From: Leptodontidium sp. MPI-SDFR-AT-0119 | Taxonomy: Eukaryota; Ascomycota; Leotiomycetes; Helotiales; Leptodontidiaceae | NCBI GenBank assembly: GCA_020726505.1 | Contig: JAHLEZ010000016.1 | Location: forward strand, 1,736,001-1,800,000 | Direction of reading: 5' to 3' | DNA: 64,000 bases | In this document: positions 35,501-49,643 of the stretch, one piece after another | Layout: the number at the start of each line of letters is the position of its first letter | Position numbering within the stretch: position 1 is the stretch's first letter | Position numbers and translations under genes: made by a program | The notes under the pieces: generated by a model | Told to the model about the DNA's origin: nothing | The model's database searches: none | The model's input: only the letters and a program-made list of their open reading frames with translations

Positions 35501-38290
35501 CTAAGTACTTTGTATTCCCTCTTTAACTTATATCTTAATCTACTCTTTAATATCTTCACTTAGTAAAACCGTATAACGTTAATATTAAGTATCTTTATAT
35601 CTAATAAGAAGTTAGGCTTAAGAGGCAAGTTAGTTAAAATCTTTGATACGGCTCTAAATGAATCGCTGGTTCTTTTCTTAGATTTCAAGACTATCGGCAA
35701 TCGAAGTTAAGATACTGTATTTAGCTAATTAAGACGTCTTCGAGAAAGTCGCTAGTTTATATATTAAACACTACATAAGGGATTAGTGTAGTGTCCTCTG
35801 ATTATAATAGTAAGTAGTAATACGTCGTTTAAAACTATTATTCACAATAAGATATACTAAGATATCTTTTATAATATACCTTTTTAGGGCTTAATAAACC
35901 TATACTATATAACTAAAATAACTCGTATTATTTTAGTAATTCGCTCTCTCGTGTTATTAAAAAGGTAACGTTTAGAAAGTTTAGTACGAAGTAGAAGACT
36001 ACTATAGCTTCTTAGATGTAACGGGCCGTAAAGCTTAAGTTAAAGAGCAGGTATTAGGACACCCTAAGTTGGCCGGTAGGGTAAAGAAATCGTATATAAG
36101 ACACCTTATTAGCGAAAGGCGTAAGTGTATTAAACGTAAATAAGGCTATAGTAGCTACAAGATAGAACTAATAAATGTGTATTATTCTTAATATAAATAT
36201 CTATTCGTCTTAAGGAGTTAAGTACTAGTCTCCACGTTGTTTCGCTTATTTAATAGTTAAAGGTAATTACGTTGTCTAGTGTAGTACGATCGAGAAGGAA
36301 GTAATAGATCATTTAATTAAGGTTTGCGGGGAATCTTAGGGAGTCTTAAGGCAAGATATAAATTACATAAGATTATAGTCTTAGTTACTAAATAGAATAA
36401 TTTACTATTATTTAGCTTATATCTTAGGAATTTAGTATTATTAAAATTATTTAATTTAAGATAAAAGGTTAAAAACCTCGTAATAACTACGTATATACTA
36501 TAAGTATTAAATATAACCTTTCTTATAGCGAAGTTTATTTCGAAATAATCACCGAGAAATTTTTTAAATAGTTAATTTTGATTTAGGTAATAATACTAAT
36601 ATCTATAGTATAACGATTTTACTTTAAGAGTATAGAAATACTATTTCGCTACCTTTAGAAATAAGAGGATTTGCGGCGTAAATCCAAAATCTATAAGCGA
36701 AATAACCCTTTAAAGAAAGTGTTATAAACTTTACCTTTATTATTCGTAATTATAAATAATTAATAAATAATTAATAAAAACAAAAAATTTAATAATTTAT
36801 TATATAAATTAATAAAAAAAACTATTCTTCTTTTTTAATAAGAATAATCTCTTTAAATTAAATAATAAACTAGAAATCGTTTATATAAACTATAAAATAA
36901 TATATAAAGAATAATATAAATTAGGGACCTTAAGAAGAAATTGAATAAAGGAAGTAAAAAAGCTTATGTTTTTATTATAAAGAAAATAAACATTATATTA
37001 TATAATATTATACAAAATTATAATATTTTTTTCAAAATAAAAAGAAAATTATATTAGTACGAGAAAAGAAACCTCAGGATAAAAATATAATATCGATTTA
37101 TAACTAAGAATATAACTAATTAATTAAAGAAGAATCACTTAATATTTAAGAAATTATTACTCGAATCAAGAAGTTTATAAAAGAAATTCATTTTCTTAAA
37201 CAGTAACTTGAAAAGAAACTAATTAATAATAATCAATAAACGAAAATAAATCTAGAATATAATTTCTTTTAAGAATATAATTTTACGATTATAATTAAAA
37301 ATAATATTAATCGATACTTTGATAGTCCTTTAATCTAGTATATAAAATGATTTGATTTGATTTGATTAATAGCTATTAATCAAAATCAAATCAAGTCAAA
37401 TTTAGATTAATCAAATTCAAATCAAATCAAATCAGATTAATTTATTATTAATTAACTAATTTAATTAATATAAGAGCCGCATCCTAATTAGGTATAGAGT
37501 GCTAAGACCTATCCTTGTTAAGGTTAGCGTATACTAAAAATAGGGGTGGCGAGTCTTAACCGAGCTTTACGTAGCTTAGCTGAATGATTTTAAAGCCTTT
37601 TTTATAATACTTAATTATATTAGCTAATAATAAACAAAAAAAATACATTAGTAAGCATTTAATAATATATTAATAAGTTAAAAAATATATTAGAAATAAA
37701 AAGTAGCTTATATTATTAAGTATTTTAAGAAAACTAATAATAGCTAACGTATTTTAATATAAGCTTAAGGACTAAGACAATTACGAAATAGTCGTCGCTA
37801 ATTTTAAATAATCCGTGCGCTTATTCGCTATATATAGTTACTTAAGCTTTATTTATAATCACATATACTTAGTCGCTATATCTACGAAAGTAGACTGCCT
37901 GATAATCGCTGAAGCGGTATTGTGTGGCTAGGTAGTCTATCCCACTCGACTTGACAATAGTCGAACTTCGACTGCTCGAACTAATTTGGCTCGCCTAGTT
38001 GTACTTTCTTACTTAGATCTGAGTCAAAAGTTAGAACAGTAGTAAGAGTTGACACGTCTGATAACGTCGAAGATACATCTGAGACAATTACGGAGGCGCC
38101 GCCGATGTTTAATAGTGATGACGGTTCCGGCGATGACGTTGATGGATATTTGGCGCGATATCCAGCGCGTGTTGCCTTCGTATTTGGATACTAACGTGAT
38201 TATTAAGGCTCAAAGTTCATCGTAGATGGGAGAAACAGTGAGTTTGAAGCTTCATCTTTATTAGGGGCTCGCTAGCTGGTGGTATTGGGG
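32591..38290. other. Unclassified AT-rich transposon relic
   Basis: This 5.7-kb stretch is strongly AT-rich. Short reverse-repeat patches include CTAGACTAGACTAG and TCTAGTCTAGTC near 32600-32640 and repeated GATTTGATTTGATTTGATTA near 37350-37440. A 65-codon frame at 33135-33332 (MSQLTSIAKNIKQNVEDFKL) is unrecognised. Around 36967 the sequence CFYYKENKHYII-stop-YY looks like a CCHC knuckle with two Cys codons changed to Tyr, which suggests a second retroelement gag. No protein could be assigned to 33.7-36.7 kb. From about 38050 the base composition returns to normal. Confidence 0.4.
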
Positions 38291-38291
38291 G

Positions 38292-38415
38292 CAGTGGCTG
38301 AAGCCACACTACCGCATATGGATGGATCGCCAAATCCACTATGCATCTGGACTCAGCCATCCAAAGCCATGATTGGATGGATCATCCAAATCGGCGCCAT
38401 CCATTCAATGCACTG
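38292..38415. repeat. Possible hAT-type MITE
   Basis: The 124-bp segment starts CAGTGGCTGAAG and ends ATGCACTG, with internal repeats of GGATGGATC followed by CCAAAT. The terminal match is only 5 bp and the flanks (ATTGGGGG and ATTGTGAA) match poorly, so support is weak. Confidence 0.3.
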
Positions 38416-39032
38416 ATTGTGAACAAGGATTGGTTGGTTGGTCCTTTAATTTGAAGAGACTCGCGATGTCAGCCAATGAAGTGCCCGATATCTGTCAAGG
38501 GCTCGAATCAGGTGACTTTCATACTTTTATAAAGCTATTCACAACTTTGTATCAGCCGCACGAGCTAACTCGTAAACGAACATAAAGGACTGTTTTCCTT
38601 AAGAATATCTTCTCTCCTTGTAATCAATTAATTTAACCAAGTCGCAATTGTCCATGTACTTGCACTTGTTCCGTGACAATATCAGGCCAGCCGAATTCAG
38701 CCTTCGTCGTGCAGTTCAGCGGAGCCGCCGCGCCATCGTTTATCCGGCCTCCGTCCTAGTGGACTTCACGTCCTTCTGTATTTCCTCACCGCTCTTCATC
38801 CTTTCCTTCTTTCTCCAATCTCCTCGCCAACTTAGGCTTGCCGGCTTCTCCTAATTCTAGGATCTTGTTACCGTTATGTAACACAGTACTTGGTCAGGAG
38901 GCAAACTCGGTACTGTAAGTCTCTACATGGCACGATGCTTCTAGCTTTCGGTCTTTGTTCCAAAGTTGTTTAATGGCCCAAGTTAGCTGCCTGATATCGC
39001 CATTTTGTTCAGATTGGACTACGCCTCTAGCC

Positions 39033-41706
39033 ATGGCGGTGGACCCTTGGGATAGAACCAGAGTGGACTGGGGTCACATCTTCGATCCAAAGCAAGTCGA
39101 CCCGCTTGAGCGCCTGAAGACCTTCCTGGAAACGGATGGCGACCTGCATGCACTCTCCGGAAAATCAGAAGAAGGCGATGTATTCCACCTACCATGTCTC
39201 CCCGCCGCAACGCAAATGAGGAATGCGGCCGCAGTGTCTTTCCTCTTGGCCCGCGGCGTAGATGTGAATCAAAAGCTATGTCGACATGGTTACTTCGTGT
39301 CATTCGTGCCAGCGATCATGGTCGCCGCGAAACACGCAGACTGCGAGATTGCAGAGATTATCCTGAGCCAGCAGAATGTGGATTTGGACGGCTATGATTA
39401 CTTTGATTCGAGCGGAGTCCTGCTCAAGGCTGCCACGAGTGGCAGAAGGCGGATCACTGAAATTCTGTTTGACGCAGCTGCTCCACTAATTCCGGTAAGG
39501 GAAACCCCCAAAAGAACGCCATATCAAGTTGCTTGTGATCTTCGTTTCCCCGATCCATTCTGGTTCTATGTCATGCATGGTCTAGCTCAATTCGGGAAAA
39601 AGTATGGTGACCCACCACAGCCCGAAAGCCCTCCAGTTTGGGTCCTTGACTCATTGTCTAGAATCCAACCCGGGAACGAAGTCATAGCCAAGCTGGAAGC
39701 GTCCTTGCTAAGGCTCGTCTTCCCAGGAACACAACAGAAGCCTCTCCATGTCAGGGAACTTTGTCAGAAATGTGAAGCTCTTCCCCCAGAAATACGCAGG
39801 ATGCGCGAAGAGAGACTTGCGAAGTGGAAAGGCGATACCCTTTCATTCAACTATGGCTTCATCAAACGATGCGAGATGTGCAGAGTCGAACTTATGGATC
39901 ACATCCTTTTACCTGGAGAATTCAAAAGAGCAAGAGTAATTAAAGATCGTAACGAAGCGCAACGGTACATGTATGAAGGTAGCTTCGCCCCTATCCAAAG
40001 CCTGTTTGCCGAAACTGATGAAGGCAGACGATCTTACATGCCTGCAAAAGGTAGTCACGGACGAGACGCTGATCACTACGGGCTCCCGTGGAGTGTACTC
40101 TTTGGCATCTTATTGGCTCCTCCGATGCTTGAAGAGCCATCGTGAGTGCACAGAACACGACCGAGTCCCCAAACTACCTAAACGTGTGATCGATGTTGGT
40201 TCTAGCGATAGCAACGATGCCATACGTGTCCACGAAACGTTCCCTGAACAAAAGGACTATTATGTAGCCTTGAGCTACCACTGGGACAAGGATCCAATCA
40301 AGTTGCTGGCAGAAAATCTGCAGTCTTATAAAATTGCCCTTCCTGTTCAGGATCTGTCTCAAACCATCCAGGATGCCATCGAGGTCACTCGGAAACTTGG
40401 GATCAAGTACCTTTGGGTTGATGCATTATGTATTTTGCAGGACTCTAAAGCTGAGTGGGAATCAGAGATCCAGTGGATGGATCAAGTGTATCGTCAAGCC
40501 CTTCTCACCATCGCCGCGAACGTTGAGCCGAGTGGTGGACAGCCAGGAATGTTCAGATCCCGAGAAACCCGTAACAATTCTGGGGATGCGAGTCTCCGGG
40601 GCACGGGCATCCTGGAAACGCGCGGGTGGACACTTCAGGAGCAAGTTCTATCTAGACGGATGCTCATATTCACAGAAGACGAGGTTTATTGGACGTGCAT
40701 TGGTACCGATGCCTCTATCTCACAGCCAGCGAGTACTATAGCCACCTCGAGGGGACCCACGCGCGAAGGTCAAGTACGGCTCCTTCAACGGTATCTCAAC
40801 GGCTCCTGGCGGGATGAACGGTTTTTCCTGAGAAACACCTACAACATCTGGCTCACACTCGTCACCGAATATTCCCGCCGTGATCTGACGAATGGTTCCG
40901 ATCGACTAGCGGCACTGGCAGGAATCCAGTCAGCCATTAGGACGATGCTAGGAGACGAGTGTGTTGCTGGCATTTGGCGCAGTCAGTTGGGAGCCCACAT
41001 GCTGTGGTGGATTGACGATGGGATGGAGCCGACGTATTGGGAACATGGAGACAGGACAGCATACCCTTTCTATCGCGATATAGAGCCAACATTTCGGCGG
41101 GCTACAGAGTTTCAAGCTCCAAGCTGGTCATGGGCCTGCATCAGCGGCCCCATATGGTATTGCAACCCGGGGGATTTAACGAAAACTCCACCAGCGACGA
41201 ACGATGAGCTGGCAATCATCGTGGACGTTCGCTCTGTCGATGTAGAGGTCAAGGCGCCATCGAAGATTGAAGGCTCCGTGACATTGACCGGCTCAGTGTT
41301 CAAGGCCACGGCCACTATCAATGATCAGAACAAACGGCCGTGCCTGCAAGCTGAGGCTTACTGCGCGCCATGTTCCGAACATAAAACCCCTACGCAGCAC
41401 GGGTCTGTAGTCAGAACCTGGCTGCCAGACACAAAACCTGAGCCCGAAGGTGAGATACTCTGCTTGCATTTGAAGAACGAGTTCGAGCAGTGGTCCGTCT
41501 GCCTCGTTCCTACCGACAACAACCCGAGAGTCTACAGACGCGTTGGTGCGGTCAAGTGGCGGGGTAGTTCAGATGCCGAGAGGCGGACTGCAGGTAATAA
41601 GTTCGATAGCATTGCGGCAGCTGAACGCGGAAGTGAATCCTGGCGGTGGAACGATAGCCCGCGATTGTACCCGAACTCGTGGGTTGAAACTATAACGATA
41701 GTCTGA
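39033..41706 (+). CDS. Ankyrin-HET fusion protein (heterokaryon-incompatibility type)
   Basis: The N-terminal part (39033-39978) has ankyrin-like repeats (AAAVSFLLARGVDVNQK, PAIMVAAKHADCEIAEIIL, VLLKAATSGRRRITEILF). A zinc-ribbon-like pair follows (CQKC and CEMC about 50 residues apart). The second part (40055-41706) is a HET domain: YYVALSYHWDKDP, LGIKYLWVDALCILQ, MDQVYRQALLTIAAN, then a C-terminal region with ETRGWTLQEQVLS and PSWSWACISG. The two lie in different frames. A 76-bp intron, 39979-40054 (GTAGCT...GGTAG), joins them in frame to 865 residues. If it is not spliced they are two overlapping genes or a frameshifted one. HET proteins trigger cell death on non-self recognition. An upstream ATG at 38973 is also possible. 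Confidence 0.8.
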
Positions 41707-42471
41707 CAGAATCAAATCCAGCTATTGACTTCTCAACTGTTCGTTCGACCCTTCCAACAAGAGGCTTTCGAAGCCCAACTTATCAACTAGCAATTATCAT
41801 CAAGCTATCTTTCCGGATGACGGAGCGACAAGTGATTCTTTTTGTATGGCCGTGTTCACTCTAATGCTCTGACATTAGAACTACAGTCCGACGATGACTC
41901 AGATGCTGTCGACGCCTCGGCAGAACTATGATCAAAATCATAATACCTCAGGCTGCTCATGGCTCATGCTCGAATCTCATTTGGTTCTTTGTCCTGATTC
42001 CAGTCCTGACTAGGGTCCCCCAACTCCTTGCTCTTCTTTCCCAACATCAGCAACATTATACGGGTACAGGATATTTCTGTTTGGAAAGTTTTAGCCCCAC
42101 GAACCTCCACTCTCACTTTTGCCTTTCACGGTGTCGTCGTGCGACTCGAAATAAGGACCGAGAGTTCTACTAGGATCGGATTACGAGATCTGGTCTAACC
42201 ATTAGTTACCTCATCTCTCGTTTACTTCCTCAGAAAAGGCTAGTGAGATTTGTCCCGCCGATTTGAGATTTGTCCCGCGTTTAAGATTTGTCCCGCGTTT
42301 AAGATTTGTCCCGCGCACTTATAATAATGGAAATTAATAGCTAAACTGGGCCTAGCGTACATTCTCTCAATGTCCGCAGACGCGTCGCGACGCCTCGCAC
42401 CATCTTCTTCAACTATAGTCTATTACCGGAGTTCCCACTGTGACTAAATAGCCCCGGGTCGCGTGAGAAGC
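41707..42471. other. Intergenic region with a short tandem repeat
   Basis: No gene was seen. The only structure noted is the four-copy tandem repeat at 42244-42316. Confidence 0.4.
42244..42316. repeat. Four tandem copies of an 18-20 bp unit
   Basis: The unit is GAGATTTGTCCCGCGTTT. The first copy is 20 bp and slightly different, and the last is cut short after CCCGCG. Confidence 0.9.
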
Positions 42472-42690
42472 ATGGATAGTATTCCTCCACCTCCGGACTG
42501 TCTTTACACTTCATACGAAGAAGCCTAAAATGCTCTCAAGAGCCATGGCATGCAGAATGGCTATGGCTTCGTACTCAAGGAGAGCAAACCTTACCACTCC
42601 GATATCAAGACTCGATATTACTGTCGCTGTGACCGATTCAAAGAGTACATGATACAGAACCTCTTTTGCGTTGAAACGAAACTTTCGGAT
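42472..42690 (+). pseudogene. MULE/FAR1-like DNA-binding fragment
   Basis: The frame reads MDSIPPPPDCLYTSYEEA, a TAA stop, then NALKSHGMQNGYGFVLKES and SDIKTRYYCRCDRF. This matches the N-terminal FAR1-like zinc domain of fungal Mutator-like transposases. The catalytic part is absent and the sequence loses homology after about 42690, so this is a truncated relic. Confidence 0.55.
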
Positions 42691-43693
42691 TCATGATTTG
42701 ACGATTGGACGCCGGGTGGGATTGATAATCTATCTGCTGGAAAGTCATAGGTTAGTAAATAATGGAAGACGTGGAGGCGGGACTTGGCGATTACGAGTAA
42801 TTCTCGCCCGAGTCGCTATAAAACAGGGAATACTAACTATCGCCAAAGATTGGAGATATTTGGTTCGCAGAGCGCTGTCCGCGAGACAAGGATGCCAATC
42901 TATCCACTGGGAATCCCTATGTCAGCAATTGCGAACTAGAGTAAAGGTGAAGCGCTGATACGGCAACGCCAGCGAACATCGCCAGGATCACCGCAAAAGC
43001 ATAAAGGACTCACCGTCGTTGAAAACTCGCTTCACAAAGGTGTTGAATGTTACAAGTACACTATGCTTGCTAGCAAGTGTAATCTGAGTTGGCAAGAAGA
43101 AGGAAAGAGGCAGAAGTTTAAAGTTTGGAGATGTGTGCGGGTTTAGAAGGTGGTAGATACAATTTAGCGAGGAAGTTCGGCGCGAAGCTGTCAGTTTCGC
43201 TAACAGCCATATAGTCCCTTGACCAGCCCAAAAAACTTGGAAAGAAAATATTGAGCCCAACTCCCACTACAATGTAAACTTCGCGTAACTTAAGTATTCG
43301 CTACTAGAATTAAGACTCGGCTGGCGGTGGTTAACTCAAGGTACCGGCTAACGCAGTCTGAATTCGGATCGCCGTAATGCCGTCTCATTAAGAGTCCCAA
43401 TTTATTATGCAGAATTTAGATTGTCTAGATGCCTGATCCCTTCTCTCACCGTAATTTAGCACCATAGACACATCGAAGATCCCAATCAAGTAGTACGTTT
43501 CATCTTCTTCAATATGTTAGTCCTTACTATGTAAGTTAACCCTGGAACCTAGCTCTATAGACAACGCAACTTCAAGGTTTCATCTCTCACATTCTTGTTG
43601 CAATATAAAATTCCTACCGTGCTGAAATGACTTTTATCACCTGATTTCTCGACTGTCTCATAATCGACGCTTCGTAGAATTTTCTCCTCTCCT
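42691..43693. other. Gap without recognisable gene
   Basis: About 1 kb with no family recognised on either strand. Some stretches look coding-like (43000-43260 minus strand) but have no supporting motif. It includes the 3' region of the E2 fusion gene. Confidence 0.35.
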
Positions 43694-45372
<1,679 letters not shown>

Positions 45373-45563
45373 GATTGGAAAGACGGACTCATTAGGGCGG
45401 GTGACTTTGGTCAGGCTATAGGAGGCTTCATTCCCACAGTGCGCGAAAAGGGGATGTCGAAGTTTAAACGCTGTTGAAGATCGGGCTGTGCAATTGTTTC
45501 GGCCTTGGAGCCTGGGCATTGCCAGGGAGCCTGACCTGCCGCCAAATGGGGATGCTTGTGGCT

Positions 45564-47783
45564 TCAAGGTTTGCCAGGATCTTGCAGCACGCTTCCCCCA
45601 AATTGATTCAAAAGCAAAAGCAATTCAGACAGGGCGGACGAATCATAGTCTTCAAGATCTCCGTCGCATCTAAGGTGCATGGCCATTTCGCCTTCCAGAT
45701 AGGTTGTGAAGAATGGAAGTGTGGAGAGTGCAAACCTCTTAAGTCCCTACCCCACTATTCCGGACACCCCCCCATTCCGGACACCTCGCTTAACATACCG
45801 CTTTTTTACTTACTTACTTTCAATAATTAATAATTATTTTATTCTCTTATTGATTTTCTTGATTTTTGGTATATTAATTGGGACGATTATTATGCCAAAA
45901 TATACTGAAGACGACGTGGTTTTAGCCCTTCACGCGATTAAAAATGGCAAGTCTATACGACAAGCTTTAAAAGAGTGGGGTGTACTATCCTCCACTTTAT
46001 ACGACTGATCTCGTAACACAAATACTTATCGATAAGCTGCTAGTTATTTGCAAAGGTTACCCACAGTACTAGAAGATCGTCTTATTAACTGGATTTTAGT
46101 TCAAGAGACATTAGGGTTTAGCGTTACTTATGCGCAAGTACGGCTTTTTGGGAACCGACTTTGTACACTTTAAGGGGACCCCTTACTACTCAGAAAACGA
46201 TAAGTATAGCGGTTTTTTAAGCGGAATCTTATTCTTAGTACTAAGAAGTAGTATGCTATTAATTCTGTACGTGTTAATAATGTAACTACTAATGTTATTA
46301 AGCCTTAGTTCCACAAATTAGAGATTCCAGCTATTAAGGCTATTTTACTTGAAAATCGATAGAATATAGATAAAGCAGGAATTATAAAAGGTTTTGGAGT
46401 TAATAGCTTGGTTATTAGGTATATAAAACGGCGTTTTATTTAGCGGAAGCAACCTGGTTCTCAAAATTAGACCTCATTTATTGAGTGTATCTTTATAATA
46501 GGTAGGAAAATGACTCTACTTGTGATATATAAGGGGAAATCGGTTTAATAACAATAGTTTCTAGTAAATCTTAACGAATTTAAGTCCTGGCAATTTATAG
46601 TAATAGAGAATAGGTGAACAGACGATACTATCGCATTAAAATAGCTAGAAAAAGTCTTTATTCCTTAAACGTAACCACGTGACGGAAAACCCCGATTATT
46701 AGTCTTAGACGGCTATAGAAGTCATGAGACTACAGAATTCATGTGGAAGTACTTAGAATATAACATATTTCTGTTATTTTTACTTACACACATGTCACAC
46801 GTCTTATAACCTTTGGATTTATCGATTTTTTCTCTTCTCAAGGCATCTTACCGGAAACACCTCAATTTATTGGCATTAATGACTGATTCTACCCTAATTA
46901 GCAAGCGTAACTTCTTAATATACTATTATAAGGCACGGCAAGATAGCTTAACAGGTATGAATATTAGAGCTGGCTGGAGAGCTACTAGTCTCTGGCTAGT
47001 GAGTATGGCAAAACCACTAATGAGCCGATTACTATTAGAGAATAGTAATCGGGAGCTAGAAATTAATGCCCTGGAGGACCTTCAGACTATTAAAGAAGTG
47101 AAGGAATTATTAATTATGTGGTCTACGCTAAAGGCTAATAAAGAATTCAGGTTGTAACTCAACACTTTATCTAAATTATTATATAATAACCCTCTAACAC
47201 GTCGACTACTCTTTAAAAAAGCTGTTAAGGCTTTTGATCAAAAGGACTTCGCTCTTAGCTAGGCAGAAATGAAGATATAGTAATTAGAGGCTAAATTAAG
47301 TCAATTACGGCCACGGAAAAAGCGGAAGGTACAGACTAGCCTAAATTTTAAGTTTGTAGATATTTAGGCTATCTAAAGAGCTCAAATTACAGCTAGAGAT
47401 CAAGAAATTGTACCTATTAATTCAGATTTAGCAGGAGATTCTGATACTATAGAAGATTATATAGAAATTGAAGCGTTGTAGAGTTATTAAGTGTTGTTGT
47501 AAGTAGTGGTAAAATTGCGGGGTGTCCGGAATGGGGGGGTGTCCGGAATGGTGGGGTGGGGACTTATTGCGTGTAGAGCCGATCGATGATGGGGAAATCC
47601 ACAAGCCGGTCGTCGATCGTTCAATACAGACTATTGAGCCAATGTCTTCAATTCTTGGGTCAGAGAAGTCGACATCAGCCCCCAGCCGCTCTGTCCATTG
47701 CACCTTGGGAATGGGCTGCAACGCTGACGGGCGAGAGGGTACTGCTTGCGTATGTCGGCACTAGGTCTTCCCCGCAACGAATG
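45564..47783 (-). pseudogene. Unknown open frame split by a Fot1-like insertion
   Basis: On the minus strand an open frame from about 47783 (IPKVQWTERLGADVDFSDP, IEDIGSIVCIERSTTGLW) runs into the right end of the Fot1-like element at 47565. Removing the element and one TA continues the same frame from 45741 (KRFALSTLPFFTTYLEGEMA) to a stop at 45564, about 130 codons in total. An acceptor-like CTAG lies at the upstream end, so more exons may exist towards 48.1 kb. The protein is not recognised. The stop lies 191 bp upstream of the E2-fusion start on the same strand. Confidence 0.5.
45742..47564 (+). mobile_element. Fot1/pogo-like transposon, full length, mildly mutated
   Basis: Terminal inverted repeats start AGTCCCTACCCCACTATTCC and end ...GTGGGGTGGGGACT. 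TA flanks lie at 45740-45741 and 47565-47566, and the length is 1823 bp. Each end carries two copies of an ATTCCGGACACC block. The transposase starts MPKYTEDDVVLALHAIKNGK with a psq-type helix-turn-helix (IRQALKEWGVLSSTLYD), then meets a stop. The C-terminal part 46813-47157 (HLNLLALMTDSTLISKRNF, ARQDSLTGMNIRAGWRA) is open. It is inactive through stops but less damaged than the copy at 30695. Confidence 0.9.
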
Positions 47784-49039
47784 ACGGCCAGCTGAGGCGC
47801 CACGGGCGTTAGTGTGGGCAGGGCTCGTGTCCGCTTTCGTCCCTAGCCAGCTCCAACAGAATTAATCCGCAACTCACCGGTTACTACGAGGTGGCCAAGT
47901 CGGTCCAAAAGCCGCAATGCACCCAAGCATTGACCGGTAAGCCCGAATCTATGCCAGTTCTTTGGAAAGCAGGCCTCAATTCAGCCTTTCAAGTTTCATC
48001 CATATCACGCGAGTCATTTCTAGAGTCTTTCACCTCACCTGGCAGGGATGAAGCCTTAAGTATTTGTCGGTGCAGTACCGGTTCATGTACTACGTAATAT
48101 ATCGATATATTAATATAGCGGCGAAGTAAATAATATATAGTTGAAAAATCTGTGTATTTTTGAAGAGAGTGCGAGGAGAGCCAGACTATATACTACGAAA
48201 CCCCACCGAATGTGCTCCGAAACCATTCCGGCTAGGCTCTAACCCCCGACTTTGACCCACACCTCCTTTTCCAGCTCAAAGTATGCTCATGTAGGGACCT
48301 GTGGACCAACAGTTTGATTATATATAAAACCGTTATAGCATCCGAGCACGGGTACTACTTTAGGTCTTTGTCGGCGCCTAGCCACTTAATATAATAGAAT
48401 AGCTTATTCCGCATAACCTTAGAGCCTAGGATGCCTTTAATTTCCTACTTATCCTACTTAGGTAATAGCTACATAAGTGCCGGCGTGACTCTAATGTAAC
48501 GTTGCTGGGTTCTGACTGGTACGCGGCGTACTAGCTCCGTCGGTTGGTATCAGCTATGAAGTGAAGTCACAAGAGTTCGGTTCTCAATGGGAATTGAGGC
48601 GTTACAAGCAGTGGTAAACTGGATGGTAAACTTGCTATATGAATTTGAGCACGAAGCTCTACTACCTAGGAAACTACTCTGTTTATATAGAACTTCGATT
48701 TCGTACTGGATCCCCTGGATCCCTTCCATCCCTGGATCCCTTCAATTCTCAAGGGCTCCTGGGATCCCTCACGTGACACCTGGTCTCGTGAACCTGTCCT
48801 TCCTTCTGATACTAAAAGTGCAGTGCAGAAATCATCCTTCTGCACTTGTCTCCCAATCATAGCTTCTCTGTGCAGCATGGCTGCCGAGCCTCAGGGCCAA
48901 GACGCACGTGATTCTTCAGATCGTGACATCTAATTTGTCTAGGCAAGGAGTTATTAACGCACTTGCGGAGTGAGTGCGAGTAAAAGACGGGATATATTTA
49001 CTAGTCCTCTGGAAGCTTAACTCTCTAACTTTCTCCTTC
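47784..49039. other. Gap without confident gene
   Basis: The minus strand near 47880-48000 reads GLTGQCLGALRLLDRLGHLV followed by GTGAGT, possibly an upstream exon of the split frame. Repeated GGATCCC blocks lie at 48700-48765. The stretch 48100-48560 is AT-rich. No gene family was recognised. Confidence 0.35.
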
Positions 49040-49370
49040 TCTAACGAGTACTTTAATTAGGCTATACCACTTATTAAAGAGCTTTTTTAAGGTCGGTCGA
49101 CATTCTAGTTCCGAGTATCAACTAGTACTAAGTCGCTAACGTCTTAGTCGACGGCACGGCGACTATAATTAGCCAGCCGTTTTATTTTCTCTTATTAAGC
49201 CTTTAATAACAATTATATAACCTTTATAACTTCCTTTATACGCGAGGCAACTTATAAAGCCTCTTCGCAGTTAAGTTTCTCTATCACTAAAGCCGGTGGT
49301 TCTAGGTTTACTAGGTCTTAAGAAGTTCTTGGCTTTACGTTATTAAGTAGCTAAAAAGGAGTCAAGTTAT
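49040..49370 (-). pseudogene. Gypsy integrase C-terminal fragment
   Basis: With stops ignored, the minus strand reads VKPRTS-stop-DLVNLEPPA, EEAL-stop-VASRIKEVIKVI and DVSDLVLVDTRN-stop-NVDRP. This matches the region after the integrase core in fungal Gypsy polyproteins. It is truncated on both sides and abuts a Fot1-like fragment. Confidence 0.5.
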
Positions 49371-49377
49371 TACAACG

Positions 49378-49611
49378 ATAGAAAAAGCGGAAGGTGTAAG
49401 CCAGCCTAAATTCCAAGTTTACAGATATTTAGGCTATTTAAAGAGCCCAAATTATAAATAGAGATCAAGAAATTGTACCTATTAATTCAGATTTAGTAGG
49501 AGATTCTGATGTTATAAAAGATTGTAAAGAAATTGAAGCGTTGTAGAGTTATTAAGTGTTGTTTACAGGTGGTGGTAAAATTGCGGTGTCCGGAATGGTG
49601 GGGCGGGGACT
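49378..49611 (+). mobile_element. Fot1-like 3'-end fragment
   Basis: It is colinear with the last part of the 45742-47564 element (AAAAAGCGGAAGGT, CAAGAAATTGTACCTATTAA, GAAGCGTTGTAGAGTTATTA) up to the terminal GGGGACT and TA. It carries one GTGTCCGGAAT block where the full copy has two. The 5' four-fifths is missing. Confidence 0.8.
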
Positions 49612-49643
49612 TATTAAGTTATTACACATCATCATCCGTCCAA

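Noticed and set aside
38373..38585. 70-codon frame at the end of the AT-rich block
   Set aside because: No motif, and it overlaps a possible MITE with GGATGGATC repeats.
42244..42316. Tandem 18-bp units as a CRISPR-like array
   Set aside because: The units are directly adjacent without spacers, and the genome is eukaryotic.
42671..42958. 95-codon plus-strand frame after the MULE fragment
   Set aside because: It starts inside the MULE relic in another frame, is Arg-rich and has no family match.
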